NCBI RefSeq assembly: GCF_016429285.1 | Contig: NZ_JAELUI010000045.1 | Coordinates: forward strand, 1-38,985 | Direction: 5' to 3' | DNA length: 38,985 bases | DNA from: Ralstonia sp. ASV6 | GTDB lineage: Bacteria > Pseudomonadota > Gammaproteobacteria > Burkholderiales > Burkholderiaceae | Shown: positions 16,071 to 25,000 of the stretch, piece by piece | Position numbering within the stretch: the first letter of the stretch is position 1 | Layout of the letters: every line of letters starts with the position of its first letter | The notes under the pieces: model-generated | Told to the model about the DNA's origin: nothing | Databases searched by the model: none | The model's input: the letters and a program-made list of their open reading frames with translations, nothing else | Position numbers and translations under genes: made by a program

Positions 16071-17429
16071 ATGTCCGCCTTGATCGACAAAGCCAACGAA
16101 CTGGATCACCTGCTGTCAACCGCGGTGGTGGATGACGAGGCGGCGGGTATTTTCCGCTGCCGTCGAGACATCTTCACCAACCCGGACCTGTTCGAACTGG
16201 AGATGAAGCACATCTTCGAGAACAACTGGGTGTATCTGGCGCACGAGAGCCAGATTCCGAACAACAACGATTACTACACCACGTGGATCGGTCGCCAGCC
16301 GATCGTCATCACCCGCGACAAGACCGGGGGGTTGAACGCGGTCATCAACGCCTGCGCGCACAAGGGAGCAATGCTTTGCCGCCGCAAGCATGGCAACAAG
16401 GGCAGCTTCACGTGCCCGTTCCATGGCTGGACGTTCTCCAACACCGGCAAGCTGCTCAAGGTGAAGGACGAAAAGACCACCGAGTACCCGGTCCAGTTCA
16501 ACACGCATGGCTCGCATGACCTGAAAAAGGTCGCGCGCTTCCAGAACTACCGCGGCTTCCTGTTCGGCAGCCTCAACGCCGACGTGCTGCCGCTCGAGGA
16601 TTACCTTGGCGAAGCGCGCGTGATCATCGACCAGATTGTCGATCAGGCGCCAAACGGGCTCGAAGTGCTGCGCGGCAACTCCTCCTACATCTACGAAGGC
16701 AACTGGAAGATGCAGATGGAGAACGGCTGCGACGGCTACCACGTCAGCACCGTGCACTGGAACTACGCCGCGACGATGGGCCGACGCAAGGAAGGCGGCA
16801 CCCAGGCTGTGGATGCGAACAGCTGGAGCAAGTCGGTAGCGGGCGTCTACGGCTTCGAGAACGGCCACATCCTCTTGTGGACGCAGACGATGAACCCGGA
16901 AGTGCGGCCGGTCTATGCGCACCGTGAGGAAATCCAGGCACGCGTGGGCGAAACCCAGACGGACTTCATCGTCAATCAGACCCGCAACCTGTGCCTGTAT
17001 CCGAACGTGTTCCTGATGGACCAGTTCAGCACGCAGATTCGCGTGGTACGGCCGATCAGCGTCGACAAGACAGAAGTCTCAATCTTCTGCTTCGCGCCAA
17101 AGGGCGAGAGCGCCACCGATCGTGCAACGCGCATCCGCCAGTACGAGGATTTCTTCAACGTCACCGGCATGGGTACCGCAGACGACCTGGAGGAATTCCG
17201 CGCCTGTCAGAACGGCTATGCCGGCACGACCGCCCTGTGGAACGACCTGTCGCGCGGCGCGCCGCTGTGGGTGCGCGGCCCGGACGAGAACGCTACGAAG
17301 ATGGGCTTGAAGCCGCTCATCTCGGGCGAGCGCAGTGAAGACGAAGGCTTGTTCGTCTGCCAGCACGAATACTGGGTGCAGGTTATGCGCGACGCATTGC
17401 AGAAGGAAGGTGAAGAGGTGCCGGCATGA
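16071..17429 (+). CDS. benA: Benzoate 1,2-dioxygenase, large (alpha) subunit
   Basis: A 452-residue ring-hydroxylating oxygenase alpha subunit. It holds a Rieske cluster with C95-x-H97 and C115-x-x-H118 (CAHKGAMLC, then CPFHGW), and a mononuclear iron site around H224 and H229 ([13 protein letters not shown]) with a distal acid ligand near the C terminus. Sequence and length match BenA, which with BenB and the BenC reductase makes the cis-diol of benzoate. The start at 16071 has GGAGAAG upstream. The end overlaps benB by four bases (ATGA), giving coupled subunit synthesis. The related XylX or AntA are possible but the neighbours fit ben. Confidence 0.94.
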   Translation: MSALIDKANELDHLLSTAVVDDEAAGIFRCRRDIFTNPDLFELEMKHIFENNWVYLAHESQIPNNNDYYTTWIGRQPIVITRDKTGGLNAVINACAHKGAMLCRRKHGNKGSFTCPFHGWTFSNTGKLLKVKDEKTTEYPVQFNTHGSHDLKKVARFQNYRGFLFGSLNADVLPLEDYLGEARVIIDQIVDQAPNGLEVLRGNSSYIYEGNWKMQMENGCDGYHVSTVHWNYAATMGRRKEGGTQAVDANSWSKSVAGVYGFENGHILLWTQTMNPEVRPVYAHREEIQARVGETQTDFIVNQTRNLCLYPNVFLMDQFSTQIRVVRPISVDKTEVSIFCFAPKGESATDRATRIRQYEDFFNVTGMGTADDLEEFRACQNGYAGTTALWNDLSRGAPLWVRGPDENATKMGLKPLISGERSEDEGLFVCQHEYWVQVMRDALQKEGEEVPA

Positions 17430-17914
17430 ACACCGATTACCAGAACATCTGCGCGGCGCTTTACCGCGAGGCGCGCTTGCTCGACGACCGCCAGTGGGAT
17501 GCATGGTTGGCGTGCTACGCAGAAGACGTCACGTACTGGATGCCGGCATGGGATGACGACGATCAATTGACCGACGATCCGCAGAGCCAGATCTCGTTGA
17601 TGTACTACCCCGATCGCTGTGGGCTGGAAGATCGCGTCTTCCGCATCAAGACCGAGCGCAGTGGTGCTTCAACGCCGGAGCCGAGAACCAGCCACAGCAT
17701 CACCAACGTGGAAGTCATGACCGAGCGCGACGATGCCGTTGACGTGCGCTACAACTTCCACACGCTGTGCCACCGCTACAAGGCCACCGACCACTTCTTC
17801 GGCACGATGTTCGTCACCTTGCGCAAGTCCGGTGATGGCTTCCTGATCGCATCCAAAAAGATCGTCCTGAAGAACGACTACATCCGGCAGGTGCTCGACG
17901 TCTATCACGTTTGA
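17426..17914 (+). CDS. benB: Benzoate 1,2-dioxygenase, small (beta) subunit
   Basis: A 162-residue beta subunit of the cystatin/NTF2-like fold that supports the alpha trimer. Family features are [20 protein letters not shown] near the N terminus, [11 protein letters not shown] in the middle and an [11 protein letters not shown] strand. It is the usual length. Its ATG overlaps the benA stop by four bases and it precedes benC by 48 bases. Confidence 0.94.
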   Translation: MNTDYQNICAALYREARLLDDRQWDAWLACYAEDVTYWMPAWDDDDQLTDDPQSQISLMYYPDRCGLEDRVFRIKTERSGASTPEPRTSHSITNVEVMTERDDAVDVRYNFHTLCHRYKATDHFFGTMFVTLRKSGDGFLIASKKIVLKNDYIRQVLDVYHV

Positions 17915-17962
17915 CCTCTGGTCCGGGCACAGCGCACGCACAAGAGGCAGTGGAGGTATCCC

Positions 17963-18991
17963 ATGTCCAGTTTCACAGTTGCACTGAATTTCGAGGACGG
18001 CGTCACGCGGTTCATCGATTGCAAAGCGGGGGAGAAGGTGCTCGATGCCGCCTTCCGCGCCAAGATCAACCTGCCGATGGATTGCTCCGATGGCGTGTGC
18101 GGAACCTGCAAGTGCCGCGCAGAGAGCGGCAGCTACGACCTCGGTGACGACTACATCGAGGACGCACTGACCGAAGACGAGAAAAACACCGGCCTCGTGC
18201 TGACGTGCCAGATGGTGCCGCAAAGCGATTGCGTGATCGCGGTGCCAACCACGTCGACCACGTGCAAGACCGGGCAGAGCAGCTTTGGCGCAACCCTGTC
18301 CAAAGTCGAGCTGCACAACGATGCCGCCGTCGTGCTCGAACTGGATGTGGATGCCACGGCGCCGGTGTTCCTGCCTGGCCAGTACGTCAACATCGGGGTG
18401 CCTGGGAGCGGCCAACACCGCTCGTATTCGTTCTCATCGGCGCCCGGCGAAGCGAAGGTCAGTTTCCTGATCAAGAAGATTCCCGGCGGCGTGATGAGCA
18501 ACTGGCTGGAAGCCGCGCAGCCGGGCGACAAGCTCGATCTGCAAGGCCCGCTGGGCAGCTTCTATCTGCGCGACGTACAGCGGCCGCTGTTGTTCCTGGC
18601 CGGCGGCACGGGTCTCGCGCCGTTCCTGTCGATGCTCGAGGTGCTGGCGCGCAGCCATGCGCAGCAGCAGGTGCATCTGATTTATGGCGTGACCCGTGAC
18701 CTCGATCTGGTGCAGGTCGACGCGATCGAGGCCTATGCGGCGCGGCTGCCGAACTTCAGCTACGCCACCGTCGTGGCCGACGCCGCTTCGAGCCATCCGC
18801 GCAAGGGTTGGGTGACGCAGCACATTCCAGCCAACGCGCTGAACGATGGCGACGTGGATGTCTATCTCTGCGGACCGCCGCCGATGGTGGATGCCGTGCG
18901 CACCTACTTTGACGACGCAGGCGTGAAGCCCAACAGCTTTCACTACGAGAAGTTCACGCCCAACGCCACACCGAATGCAAAGGCGGCATGA
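17963..18991 (+). CDS. benC: Benzoate 1,2-dioxygenase electron transfer reductase
   Basis: A 342-residue one-component reductase that passes electrons from NADH to the oxygenase. The N-terminal plant-type [2Fe-2S] ferredoxin domain has C41, C46, C49 and C82 (CSDGVCGTC, then LTCQ). The FAD domain carries HRSYSFSSAP (RxYS motif), and the NAD domain has LAGGTGLAPFLSML and the terminal CGPPPMV. GGAGG lies upstream of the ATG. The stop overlaps benD by four bases. Confidence 0.95.
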   Translation: MSSFTVALNFEDGVTRFIDCKAGEKVLDAAFRAKINLPMDCSDGVCGTCKCRAESGSYDLGDDYIEDALTEDEKNTGLVLTCQMVPQSDCVIAVPTTSTTCKTGQSSFGATLSKVELHNDAAVVLELDVDATAPVFLPGQYVNIGVPGSGQHRSYSFSSAPGEAKVSFLIKKIPGGVMSNWLEAAQPGDKLDLQGPLGSFYLRDVQRPLLFLAGGTGLAPFLSMLEVLARSHAQQQVHLIYGVTRDLDLVQVDAIEAYAARLPNFSYATVVADAASSHPRKGWVTQHIPANALNDGDVDVYLCGPPPMVDAVRTYFDDAGVKPNSFHYEKFTPNATPNAKAA

Positions 18992-19770
18992 GCATGCAAC
19001 GATTCTCAGACAGGGCCGTGATCGTGACCGGCGCGGCGCAAGGCATCGGGCGCGGCGTTGCGATGGCCGCAGCGGAAGAGGGTGCCCAGGTGCTGCTGGT
19101 GGACCGCGCGGAGCTGGTCTACGAAGTGCAGGCGGAAATTGCCGCAGCCGGCGGCCAGGCCCACGCCACCACCGCGGATCTGGAAACCTATGCAGGTGCC
19201 CAGCATGCCGTGCAGACCGCACTCGACACCTTCAGCCGCATCGACGTGCTCATCAACAACGTCGGTGGCACGATCTGGGCAAAGCCGTACCAGCACTATG
19301 AAGAGGCGCAGATCGAAGCGGAGATTCGCCGCTCGCTGTTTCCAACACTGTGGTGCTGTCGCGCCGTGCTGCCGCACATGGTGGAGCGCAAGCAGGGCGT
19401 GATCGTGAACGTGTCATCCATCGCCACGCGCGGCATCTACAGGATTCCGTATTCGGCAGCCAAGGGTGGCGTGAACGCGCTCACGGCCAGCTTGGCGCTT
19501 GAGCATGCGGACGACAACATCCGCGTGAACGCCGTTGCCACCGGCGGTACGGAAGCGCCGCCGCGCAAGATCCCGCGCAATACGGCGCCCCTGTCGGAGC
19601 AGGAAACCACTTGGTACCAGGGGATCGTCGACCAAACCATTGCCAGCAGCCTGATGCACCGCTACGGCACGATCGACGAGCAGGTGCGGGCGATTCTATT
19701 TCTGGCTTCGGACGAGGCCTCGTACATCACCGGGACGGTGCTGCCGGTTGGCGGTGGAGACTTGGGCTAG
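18988..19770 (+). CDS. benD: Benzoate cis-diol dehydrogenase (SDR)
   Basis: A 260-residue short-chain dehydrogenase that oxidises and decarboxylates the benzoate cis-diol to catechol. It shows the cofactor motif TGAAQGIGRG (residues 15-24), NNVGG, catalytic S (NVSSIA), and Y-x-x-x-K (YSAAKGG). The C-terminal GTVLPVGGGDLG segment is typical. The ATG overlaps the benC stop by four bases. This is the last gene of the run; no benK, benE or other transporter follows. Confidence 0.93.
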   Translation: MSMQRFSDRAVIVTGAAQGIGRGVAMAAAEEGAQVLLVDRAELVYEVQAEIAAAGGQAHATTADLETYAGAQHAVQTALDTFSRIDVLINNVGGTIWAKPYQHYEEAQIEAEIRRSLFPTLWCCRAVLPHMVERKQGVIVNVSSIATRGIYRIPYSAAKGGVNALTASLALEHADDNIRVNAVATGGTEAPPRKIPRNTAPLSEQETTWYQGIVDQTIASSLMHRYGTIDEQVRAILFLASDEASYITGTVLPVGGGDLG

Positions 19771-19833
19771 CCAGGGCTGCACTTTCCCCTCACGGCGTTG
19801 GCAAGCAAGTGATGAGGGGAGGGCGAAAAAAAA

Positions 19834-19858
19834 CGCCAAGCGGACACGCCGCTTGGCG
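19834..19858 (-). terminator. Hairpin with T-run on the minus strand
   Basis: CGCCAAGCGG and CCGCTTGGCG form a perfect ten-base stem around ACACG. An eight-base A-run (19826-19833) on its left is a T-run when read on the minus strand, so it looks like a minus-strand terminator. No minus-strand gene lies to its right within range. It may still act at the end of the benD transcript as a 3' stabilising hairpin. Confidence 0.55.
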
Positions 19859-19870
19859 CTGCACAACGTG

Positions 19871-19890
19871 GCATGAATGGACATTCATGC
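19871..19890. repeat. Perfect 9-base inverted repeat
   Basis: GCATGAATG and CATTCATGC flank GA, twelve bases after the preceding hairpin. No T-run follows. It could be a protein site or an RNA hairpin at the 3' end of the ben transcript. Confidence 0.4.
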
Positions 19891-20392
19891 GACGGGGAAC
19901 CGAACGGCTAAGGGGGGCAGCAGTTCGATTCGTTCAGGTTAAGCATTGCGATTGTTAGGAAAGCAAGGCTTTGTCAAATGCCGGCGCCTATCCGCTGAAG
20001 ACCTGCAATGTCCTATCACGCCCTATCCCAATGTCGAAAGCCTTGCCAAGGTCGTGATATCCACGGTCGATTCATATTGTGATTTTTCTTTCATTCACAG
20101 CGGTACCTATGGTTCGGTAGAGCCACCGCCTGCCATTCGTCTCGTTTCTCATGAGGCCAGACCTCAAAGCGCCTTCGCGAAAGTGACTGAATGAGCATTT
20201 GCGTAAAGAGCCATCGACGAAACGCTTGTGCTGCCACCCGATTGAAACGGTCGCCTGACCATAGGTGGAACGGGCTCGAAGCGATCTTGCAATTGTTTAA
20301 AATTCCTCGCGAGGCACGTGCTATTTCTAACCTTGTCATGCCGCTTCAGCGGGGAATTTTCCCAGACGAGAAAGCGGCTGACTGGTGTCGTA

Positions 20393-20408
20393 GATAATAT
20401 CGATTATC
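20393..20408. promoter_or_regulatory. AT-rich inverted repeat upstream of the response regulator
   Basis: GATAAT and ATTATC surround ATCG, 41 bases before the ATG at 20449, in an AT-rich stretch. It is well placed for promoter or operator function. ATAACGATATC a little downstream (20419-20429) partly repeats the same bases. Confidence 0.35.
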
Positions 20409-20448
20409 AAAAATAAATAACGATATCTAAGTCAACGGGGAAGTGGCA

Positions 20449-21129
20449 ATGCGGATCGCTGTATTGGAAGACGATCCTGGATTTCTTTCACTGATGGAAT
20501 CAGTGATTGACCGTCTAGGACATATCCTTGTCTCATTCTCAGACGGCATGCAGATATTCAAGAATCTGCAGCGCGAGTCTTATGATCTCTTGATTCTCGA
20601 TTGGCATGTTCCAAGAATGTCAGGGATGGAGATACTGCTCTGGCTGAGACAAAAAAAGGAAGACCGAACGCCCGTCGCCTTTGTAACAAGCGCGGCGTTC
20701 GAGTCGGAAATCGTAGCAGCCCTGCGCCAGGGCGCAGATGACTACATCATCAAGCCGGTCAGCGCCGCGGTGCTGGAGGCTCGCATCGAAGCCATTCTGA
20801 GAAGGTCATACCGCGAAGAGGCGCAGAGTACGCTTGAGCTGGGGGCATTCAAGTTCGATAGTGCGCGTCGTGTTGCCTTTCTGGATGGTCGGGAAATCAA
20901 GCTCACAAGCAAGGAGTACGAGCTTGCCTACAAGCTTTTCTCGCGCAAGGGCAAGCTTCTGACGCGAGACTATCTTGTGAGCGCAATCTGGGGCGAGTCC
21001 TATGCGGGGGAGTCCCGTACGCTGGACACCCACATCTCGCAGATCCGGCTGAAGCTTGGGCTGAATCCAGGAAACGGCGTGAAGCTGATCTCGGTGTATG
21101 GTGCCGGGTACCGACTGGAGAGCGCATGA
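20449..21129 (+). CDS. Orphan OmpR/PhoB-type response regulator
   Basis: A 226-residue two-domain regulator. The receiver domain has the acidic pair at residues 8-9, phosphoacceptor D51 (LILDWHVP), T80 and K102 (IIKP). The C-terminal winged helix (from about 130) has the LTSKEYELAYKLFSRKG and RTLDTHISQIRLKL signatures. The ATG at 20449 follows GGGGAAGTG (20437-20445). No sensor kinase is nearby, so its partner is elsewhere or absent. The stop overlaps the next gene by four bases (ATGA). GC is low: 54 of 120 bases at 20461-20580 by hand count, against 41 of 60 in benC at 18481-18540, suggesting acquisition. A role in controlling the downstream adhesin is inference. Confidence 0.88.
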   Translation: MRIAVLEDDPGFLSLMESVIDRLGHILVSFSDGMQIFKNLQRESYDLLILDWHVPRMSGMEILLWLRQKKEDRTPVAFVTSAAFESEIVAALRQGADDYIIKPVSAAVLEARIEAILRRSYREEAQSTLELGAFKFDSARRVAFLDGREIKLTSKEYELAYKLFSRKGKLLTRDYLVSAIWGESYAGESRTLDTHISQIRLKLGLNPGNGVKLISVYGAGYRLESA

Positions 21130-21653
21130 CGCATGATGTGCAAGCTTTTCGGAGCGGTCTTCTTGCTGTGGCCATGCTCATGTCGACGACCGTCCAGGCA
21201 CAGGTACAGGCAACGCCCGGAACATCCGCCGATGAAATCCTGCAACTGGCGGATCGTGTTGTCGCCCAGCTGGAGACGGGGCAATACGGTGCCGTCTGGG
21301 AGGGGGCCGCCCCATTGGTTCGAGCGGCAGTTAGCAAAGAGGCGTTTGCCCGGCAGATGCAAGCCACCCACCGGAGCGGCGGCATACAGGATTATGGCTG
21401 GGCATCCATCGTTCGTATCGAATATAAGAATGATCGAGATATTCCGGATGGCCTCTATGCCAATGTCGATTACGCAGCGCACCTGAAAATGGGTGGCATT
21501 ACATATAAATTGCTAAGCTTTCGAGTGGAGTCGGATGAGCGCTGGCATTTTGTCGGCGACTCCGACCGGAGGGGTTCAAACGAAATCCCTACGCGACCAG
21601 CAATATTCTCGTTATCGCCACGTTCCTCCAGCGGCCACACTTCAGCACCTTGA
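21126..21653 (+). CDS. Secreted DUF4019-like protein
   Basis: A 175-residue exported protein coupled to the response regulator by a four-base overlap. A signal peptide is visible (LLAVAMLMSTTVQAQ, cleavage after about residue 25). The core at about 38-145 resembles DUF4019: a helix with ETGQYGAVWEGAAPLVRAAVSKEAFARQM, then strands ending ERWHFVGDS. The family function is unknown; it has a small NTF2-like shape. The last 30 residues are Ser- and Pro-rich and look disordered. Probably periplasmic or surface associated, and possibly a partner or sensor for the neighbouring regulator. Confidence 0.7.
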   Translation: MTHDVQAFRSGLLAVAMLMSTTVQAQVQATPGTSADEILQLADRVVAQLETGQYGAVWEGAAPLVRAAVSKEAFARQMQATHRSGGIQDYGWASIVRIEYKNDRDIPDGLYANVDYAAHLKMGGITYKLLSFRVESDERWHFVGDSDRRGSNEIPTRPAIFSLSPRSSSGHTSAP

Positions 21654-21791
21654 GGCGATTTCTGCGGCCAACATGCCAAGGATAGCCACCGTGCCGCTTT
21701 GTACCTCATTCCTCAACGCATCCTCTTTCGGGTCGCTGAATCCGCCTGTCGATTATTCAATTTTTCTACATTTTTGATTTGAGAAAACTGT

Positions 21792-21806
21792 AGAGTGAGT
21801 CACTCT
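21792..21806. promoter_or_regulatory. 15-base palindrome before the adhesin promoter
   Basis: AGAGTGA and TCACTCT flank a single G, nine bases upstream of a perfect TTGACA. The position is right for an activator or repressor site. The neighbouring response regulator is an obvious candidate, although OmpR-type sites are usually direct repeats. Confidence 0.45.
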
Positions 21807-21814
21807 GCTAAGAT

Positions 21815-21844
21815 TTGACATTGCATTACAGTTGCTTGTAGATG
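21815..21844 (+). promoter_or_regulatory. Possible adhesin promoter
   Basis: TTGACA at 21815-21820 is a perfect -35 box. The best -10 candidate, TAGATG at 21839-21844 with an 18-base spacer, is poor. Transcription would give a leader of about 170 bases containing the GGCA tract. Confidence 0.35.
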
Positions 21845-21933
21845 TTTTGCATTGAGCGAACTTCCCCTTATTACATTTGTTTCAAGAATGCGAGCGCCAT
21901 CGACTCCAGCTTAATCGGAGGCGCGTCACGTGC

Positions 21934-21953
21934 GGCAGGCAGGCAGGCAGGCA
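21934..21953. repeat. Tetranucleotide repeat (GGCA)5
   Basis: Five perfect tandem GGCA units lie 71-91 bases before the adhesin start. Simple repeats in the promoter or leader of trimeric autotransporters (such as nadA and uspA2) cause phase variation, so this tract is a possible switch. Five copies is short. Confidence 0.8.
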
Positions 21954-22024
21954 TTCAATAAATAAAGCAGAAAGGCGAATTGTTTGGCGTCGCTTCTGAG
22001 TAATGCGTTTTTTGGGGAAGTGAA

Positions 22025-25000
22025 TTGAACCTGATCTACAAAACCAAATACAGCAACGTTAGACACCTGACGATTGTGGTGGCTGAGACATGCCGCGGCG
22101 GAGGCAAGACCGGCAAGACCGGCACGACACGGGGCAAGACCGTTGGTGCACATGTCTTGAAAGCAGGTGGGGTTCGGCACAGGAAGTCCGTCGTCGTGTT
22201 GGCGTTGGCGGCTCTGCTCAGCGGTACCGCCCATGCGCAATACACGAATGGCACGTTTGGCTCGGCGACGGGCACAGCAGTGGCAATCGGCAGCGGTGCC
22301 GGTGGGAATGCCGCAAGCGCATCGGGTGCGGCTTCTGTTGCAATCGGCAGCGGCGCGACCGCTACGGGCGGCTCAACGAGTGCTGGCGCCATCGCCATCG
22401 GTAGTGCAAAGGCTGGTACGTCGGGCATTGCCTATCAGAACGGTGCCATCGCCATCGGCCAAGGCGCCCAAGCGTTGAGCAGTAACCCCACTGGCGGCAC
22501 ATCGCCGATTGCCATCGGCGCGACCTCCAATGCGAACGGCACGGGTTCTCAGGTCGCCATTGGTGACCAAGCGGTGGCAACGGGCGTGGATGCGATCGGG
22601 ATCGGCGGTCATGCGAACGCCGCTGGCGTCAAGGCAACCGGCAACGAGTCCACCGCAATCGGCCAGTCTTCTGCCGCCACAAATACAGGTTCTGTTGCGC
22701 TGGGCTACTCCGCTACTTCGTCCGGTGTCGGCTCGGTGGCGTTGGGCGGCAACGGCACGGTTGGCTCCAGTGCGGCGGGCGATGCGTCGTTTGCCGTGGG
22801 TGGTGGCGCTTCGGCCGCGACGGCGGGGGCAATTGCACTGGGTTCCGCTGGCGCGGGAGGGGTCGCTGCGGGTGGCGCTGGCGCGCAGGCGAAATCGGGT
22901 GTGGGCGTGATCGCGATCGGTGCTGGCGGCACAGGTGGTTCGGCCGCGGGCGCAACCGGAGGTGCAGGTGCCACGGCAACTGGCTCGGGCGCGATTGCGC
23001 TGGGTGATGGCGGTGCGGGGGGCTCTGCAGCGGCAGGCTCGGGTGGCGCAGGCGCCGTGGCCAGCGGCACAAGCGCTATCGCTATTGGCTCGGGTACGGC
23101 GGGGTCCACGACTGCGGGCTTGGCCGGGGCGTCGGCCACGGGCAGCAGTGCAATTGCCATTGGAGCTGGCTCTTCGAGTGCGGGGGCCGGTGCATCGGCG
23201 ATCGGCACATCCGCATCCGCCGTCGGGGGGAACAGTCTTGCTCTTGGCAACGGCGCGGTCGCCAACTTTACGAAGGATGTGGCACTGGGCTCGGGTTCCA
23301 CCACGGCGGCCGCCGTAAGTACCCCAAGCGTGACCGTGGCAGGCGTGACCTATGCCGTCGCAGGCACGGGCCCGACCAGCACGGTCAGCGTCGGCGCATC
23401 CGGCGCGGAGCGCACCATCACCAATGTGGCAGCGGGACGTGTCAGTGCAACCAGCACGGACGCAGTGAACGGCTCGGAACTGTATGCCACCAATCAGGCC
23501 GTCGGCGCAGTCAATACGGTTGCCAACATGGGGTGGAACCTAACCACGGCGCAAACCGGTACGGGCACGGCCACAGGCACCTCCGTGACCAATGTGTCCC
23601 CCGGTGGCACTGCGACGTTCACCGCAGGCAACAACATTGCCATCGCACAAAACGGTTCCAACATTGAACTGGCAACCAGCATGACGCCGACGTTCACGAG
23701 CGTGACGACTGGCAACAGCATGCTGAACACCAATGGCCTGACGATCACGGGCGGACCGAGCGTGACGAGTACGGGCATCAATGGCGGCGGTCTGGCGGTG
23801 ACCAACATCGCGCCGGGCGTGAACGGCACCGATGCGGTTGACGTGAACCAGCTCAATGCCGCCGTGCAGGCAGCCTCAGGTGCTGGTTGGAAGGTCAGCG
23901 CGCAGGGTGCGAACGCTACCGCCGTCTCATCGGCGAGTCCGACGGGGGCAATCGTTGACCTGAACAACACAGATGGCAACGTCGTGGTGAGCAAGTCATC
24001 GACGAGCAACAACGTCACCTTCAACCTGGCCAACAACGTCAACGTGGCAGGCAGCGTGACGGTGGGGCCGGCAGCCAGCGGCACGAGCATCACCTCGACA
24101 GGAGTGACCACCAATGGTGGTAGCGGTCCAAGCCTGACCATTACGGGCATCAATGCAGCCAACACTGTCATCACCAACGTGGCAAAAGGGCAGGTTTCTG
24201 CTACCAGCACGGATGCCGTCAACGGCTCGCAGCTCTACGCGACCAACCAGACGATCAACAATCTTGTCAGTTCCGTGGCAAATGGCGGAGTGGGGCCGGT
24301 GCAATACAGCAATCCGTCTTCGCCCACGACACCCAATGGAGGTACGCCGTCGCAAGACCTGACACTGGTGGGCGCCGCAACCGGGCCGGTGACATTGCAC
24401 AACCTGGCCCCCGGCGTAGCGCAGACGGATGCAGTGAACGTCGGGCAACTCGGCAGCGCTGTGGCTGGTCTGGGCGGCGGGGCATCCATCAACCCGTCGA
24501 CCGGAGCGGTCACTGGGCCAACCTACACCGTCAGTAACGCCAACGGTACAACGTCCACCGTCAATAACGTGGGTGCGGCGCTGGACGCAATCAACAGCAC
24601 GGGCATCAAGTACTTCCATGCCAACAGCACGGCTCCGGACAGCCAGGCATTGGGCATAGATAGCGTGGCAATCGGTCCGAATGCCATCTCCAACTATGCC
24701 GGTGACATTGCACTGGGCGCTGGCAGCGTGACCGCTGCCACGGTTGCTACGCCCTCTGCCACGATCAACGGAACGCTCTACACGTTTGCCGGTGGTGCCC
24801 CGACCAGCACAGTCAGCGTAGGCGTGCCGGGTGCTGAGCGCACCATCACCAATGTGGCAGCGGGGCGGATCAACTCAAGCAGCACGGATGCAATCAACGG
24901 CTCGCAATTGAGCGCCGCCGATCAGGCCATTACAGCGCTGAGCGACAAGGTCAACAGCCTCGGCTCGACGGTGGCAAACAACCTTGGGGGCGGTTCGAGC

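Larger units (their letters stand above)
19771..20448. other. 678-base gap between benD and the response regulator
   Basis: I see no convincing gene; the longest frames (for example 20191-20397) lack a ribosome site and family features. The left part has two strong inverted repeats (listed separately). From about 19920 onward the sequence becomes visibly AT-richer and ends in an AT-rich block (20390-20430) next to the response regulator. It may hold a decayed gene or mark the edge of acquired DNA. Confidence 0.5.
21654..22024. other. 371-base adhesin upstream region
   Basis: There is no gene. The region is AT-rich in its centre. In order it holds a 15-base palindrome (21792-21806), a TTGACA box (21815-21820), a five-copy GGCA tract (21934-21953) and a GGGGAAGTG ribosome site (22014-22022) before the adhesin start. 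No terminator for the upstream pair was found. Confidence 0.6.

Noticed and set aside
14000-16096. Long minus-strand frame opposite catB, catC and catA
   Set aside because: The opposite strand carries three certain enzymes with all catalytic residues.
20191-20397. 68-codon frame before the response regulator
   Set aside because: No ribosome site, no recognisable features and unusual composition; it could be a gene remnant but cannot be supported.
22705-23304. Proline- and alanine-rich minus-strand frame opposite the adhesin
   Set aside because: It is the complement of Gly/Ala-rich head repeats and has no start site support.
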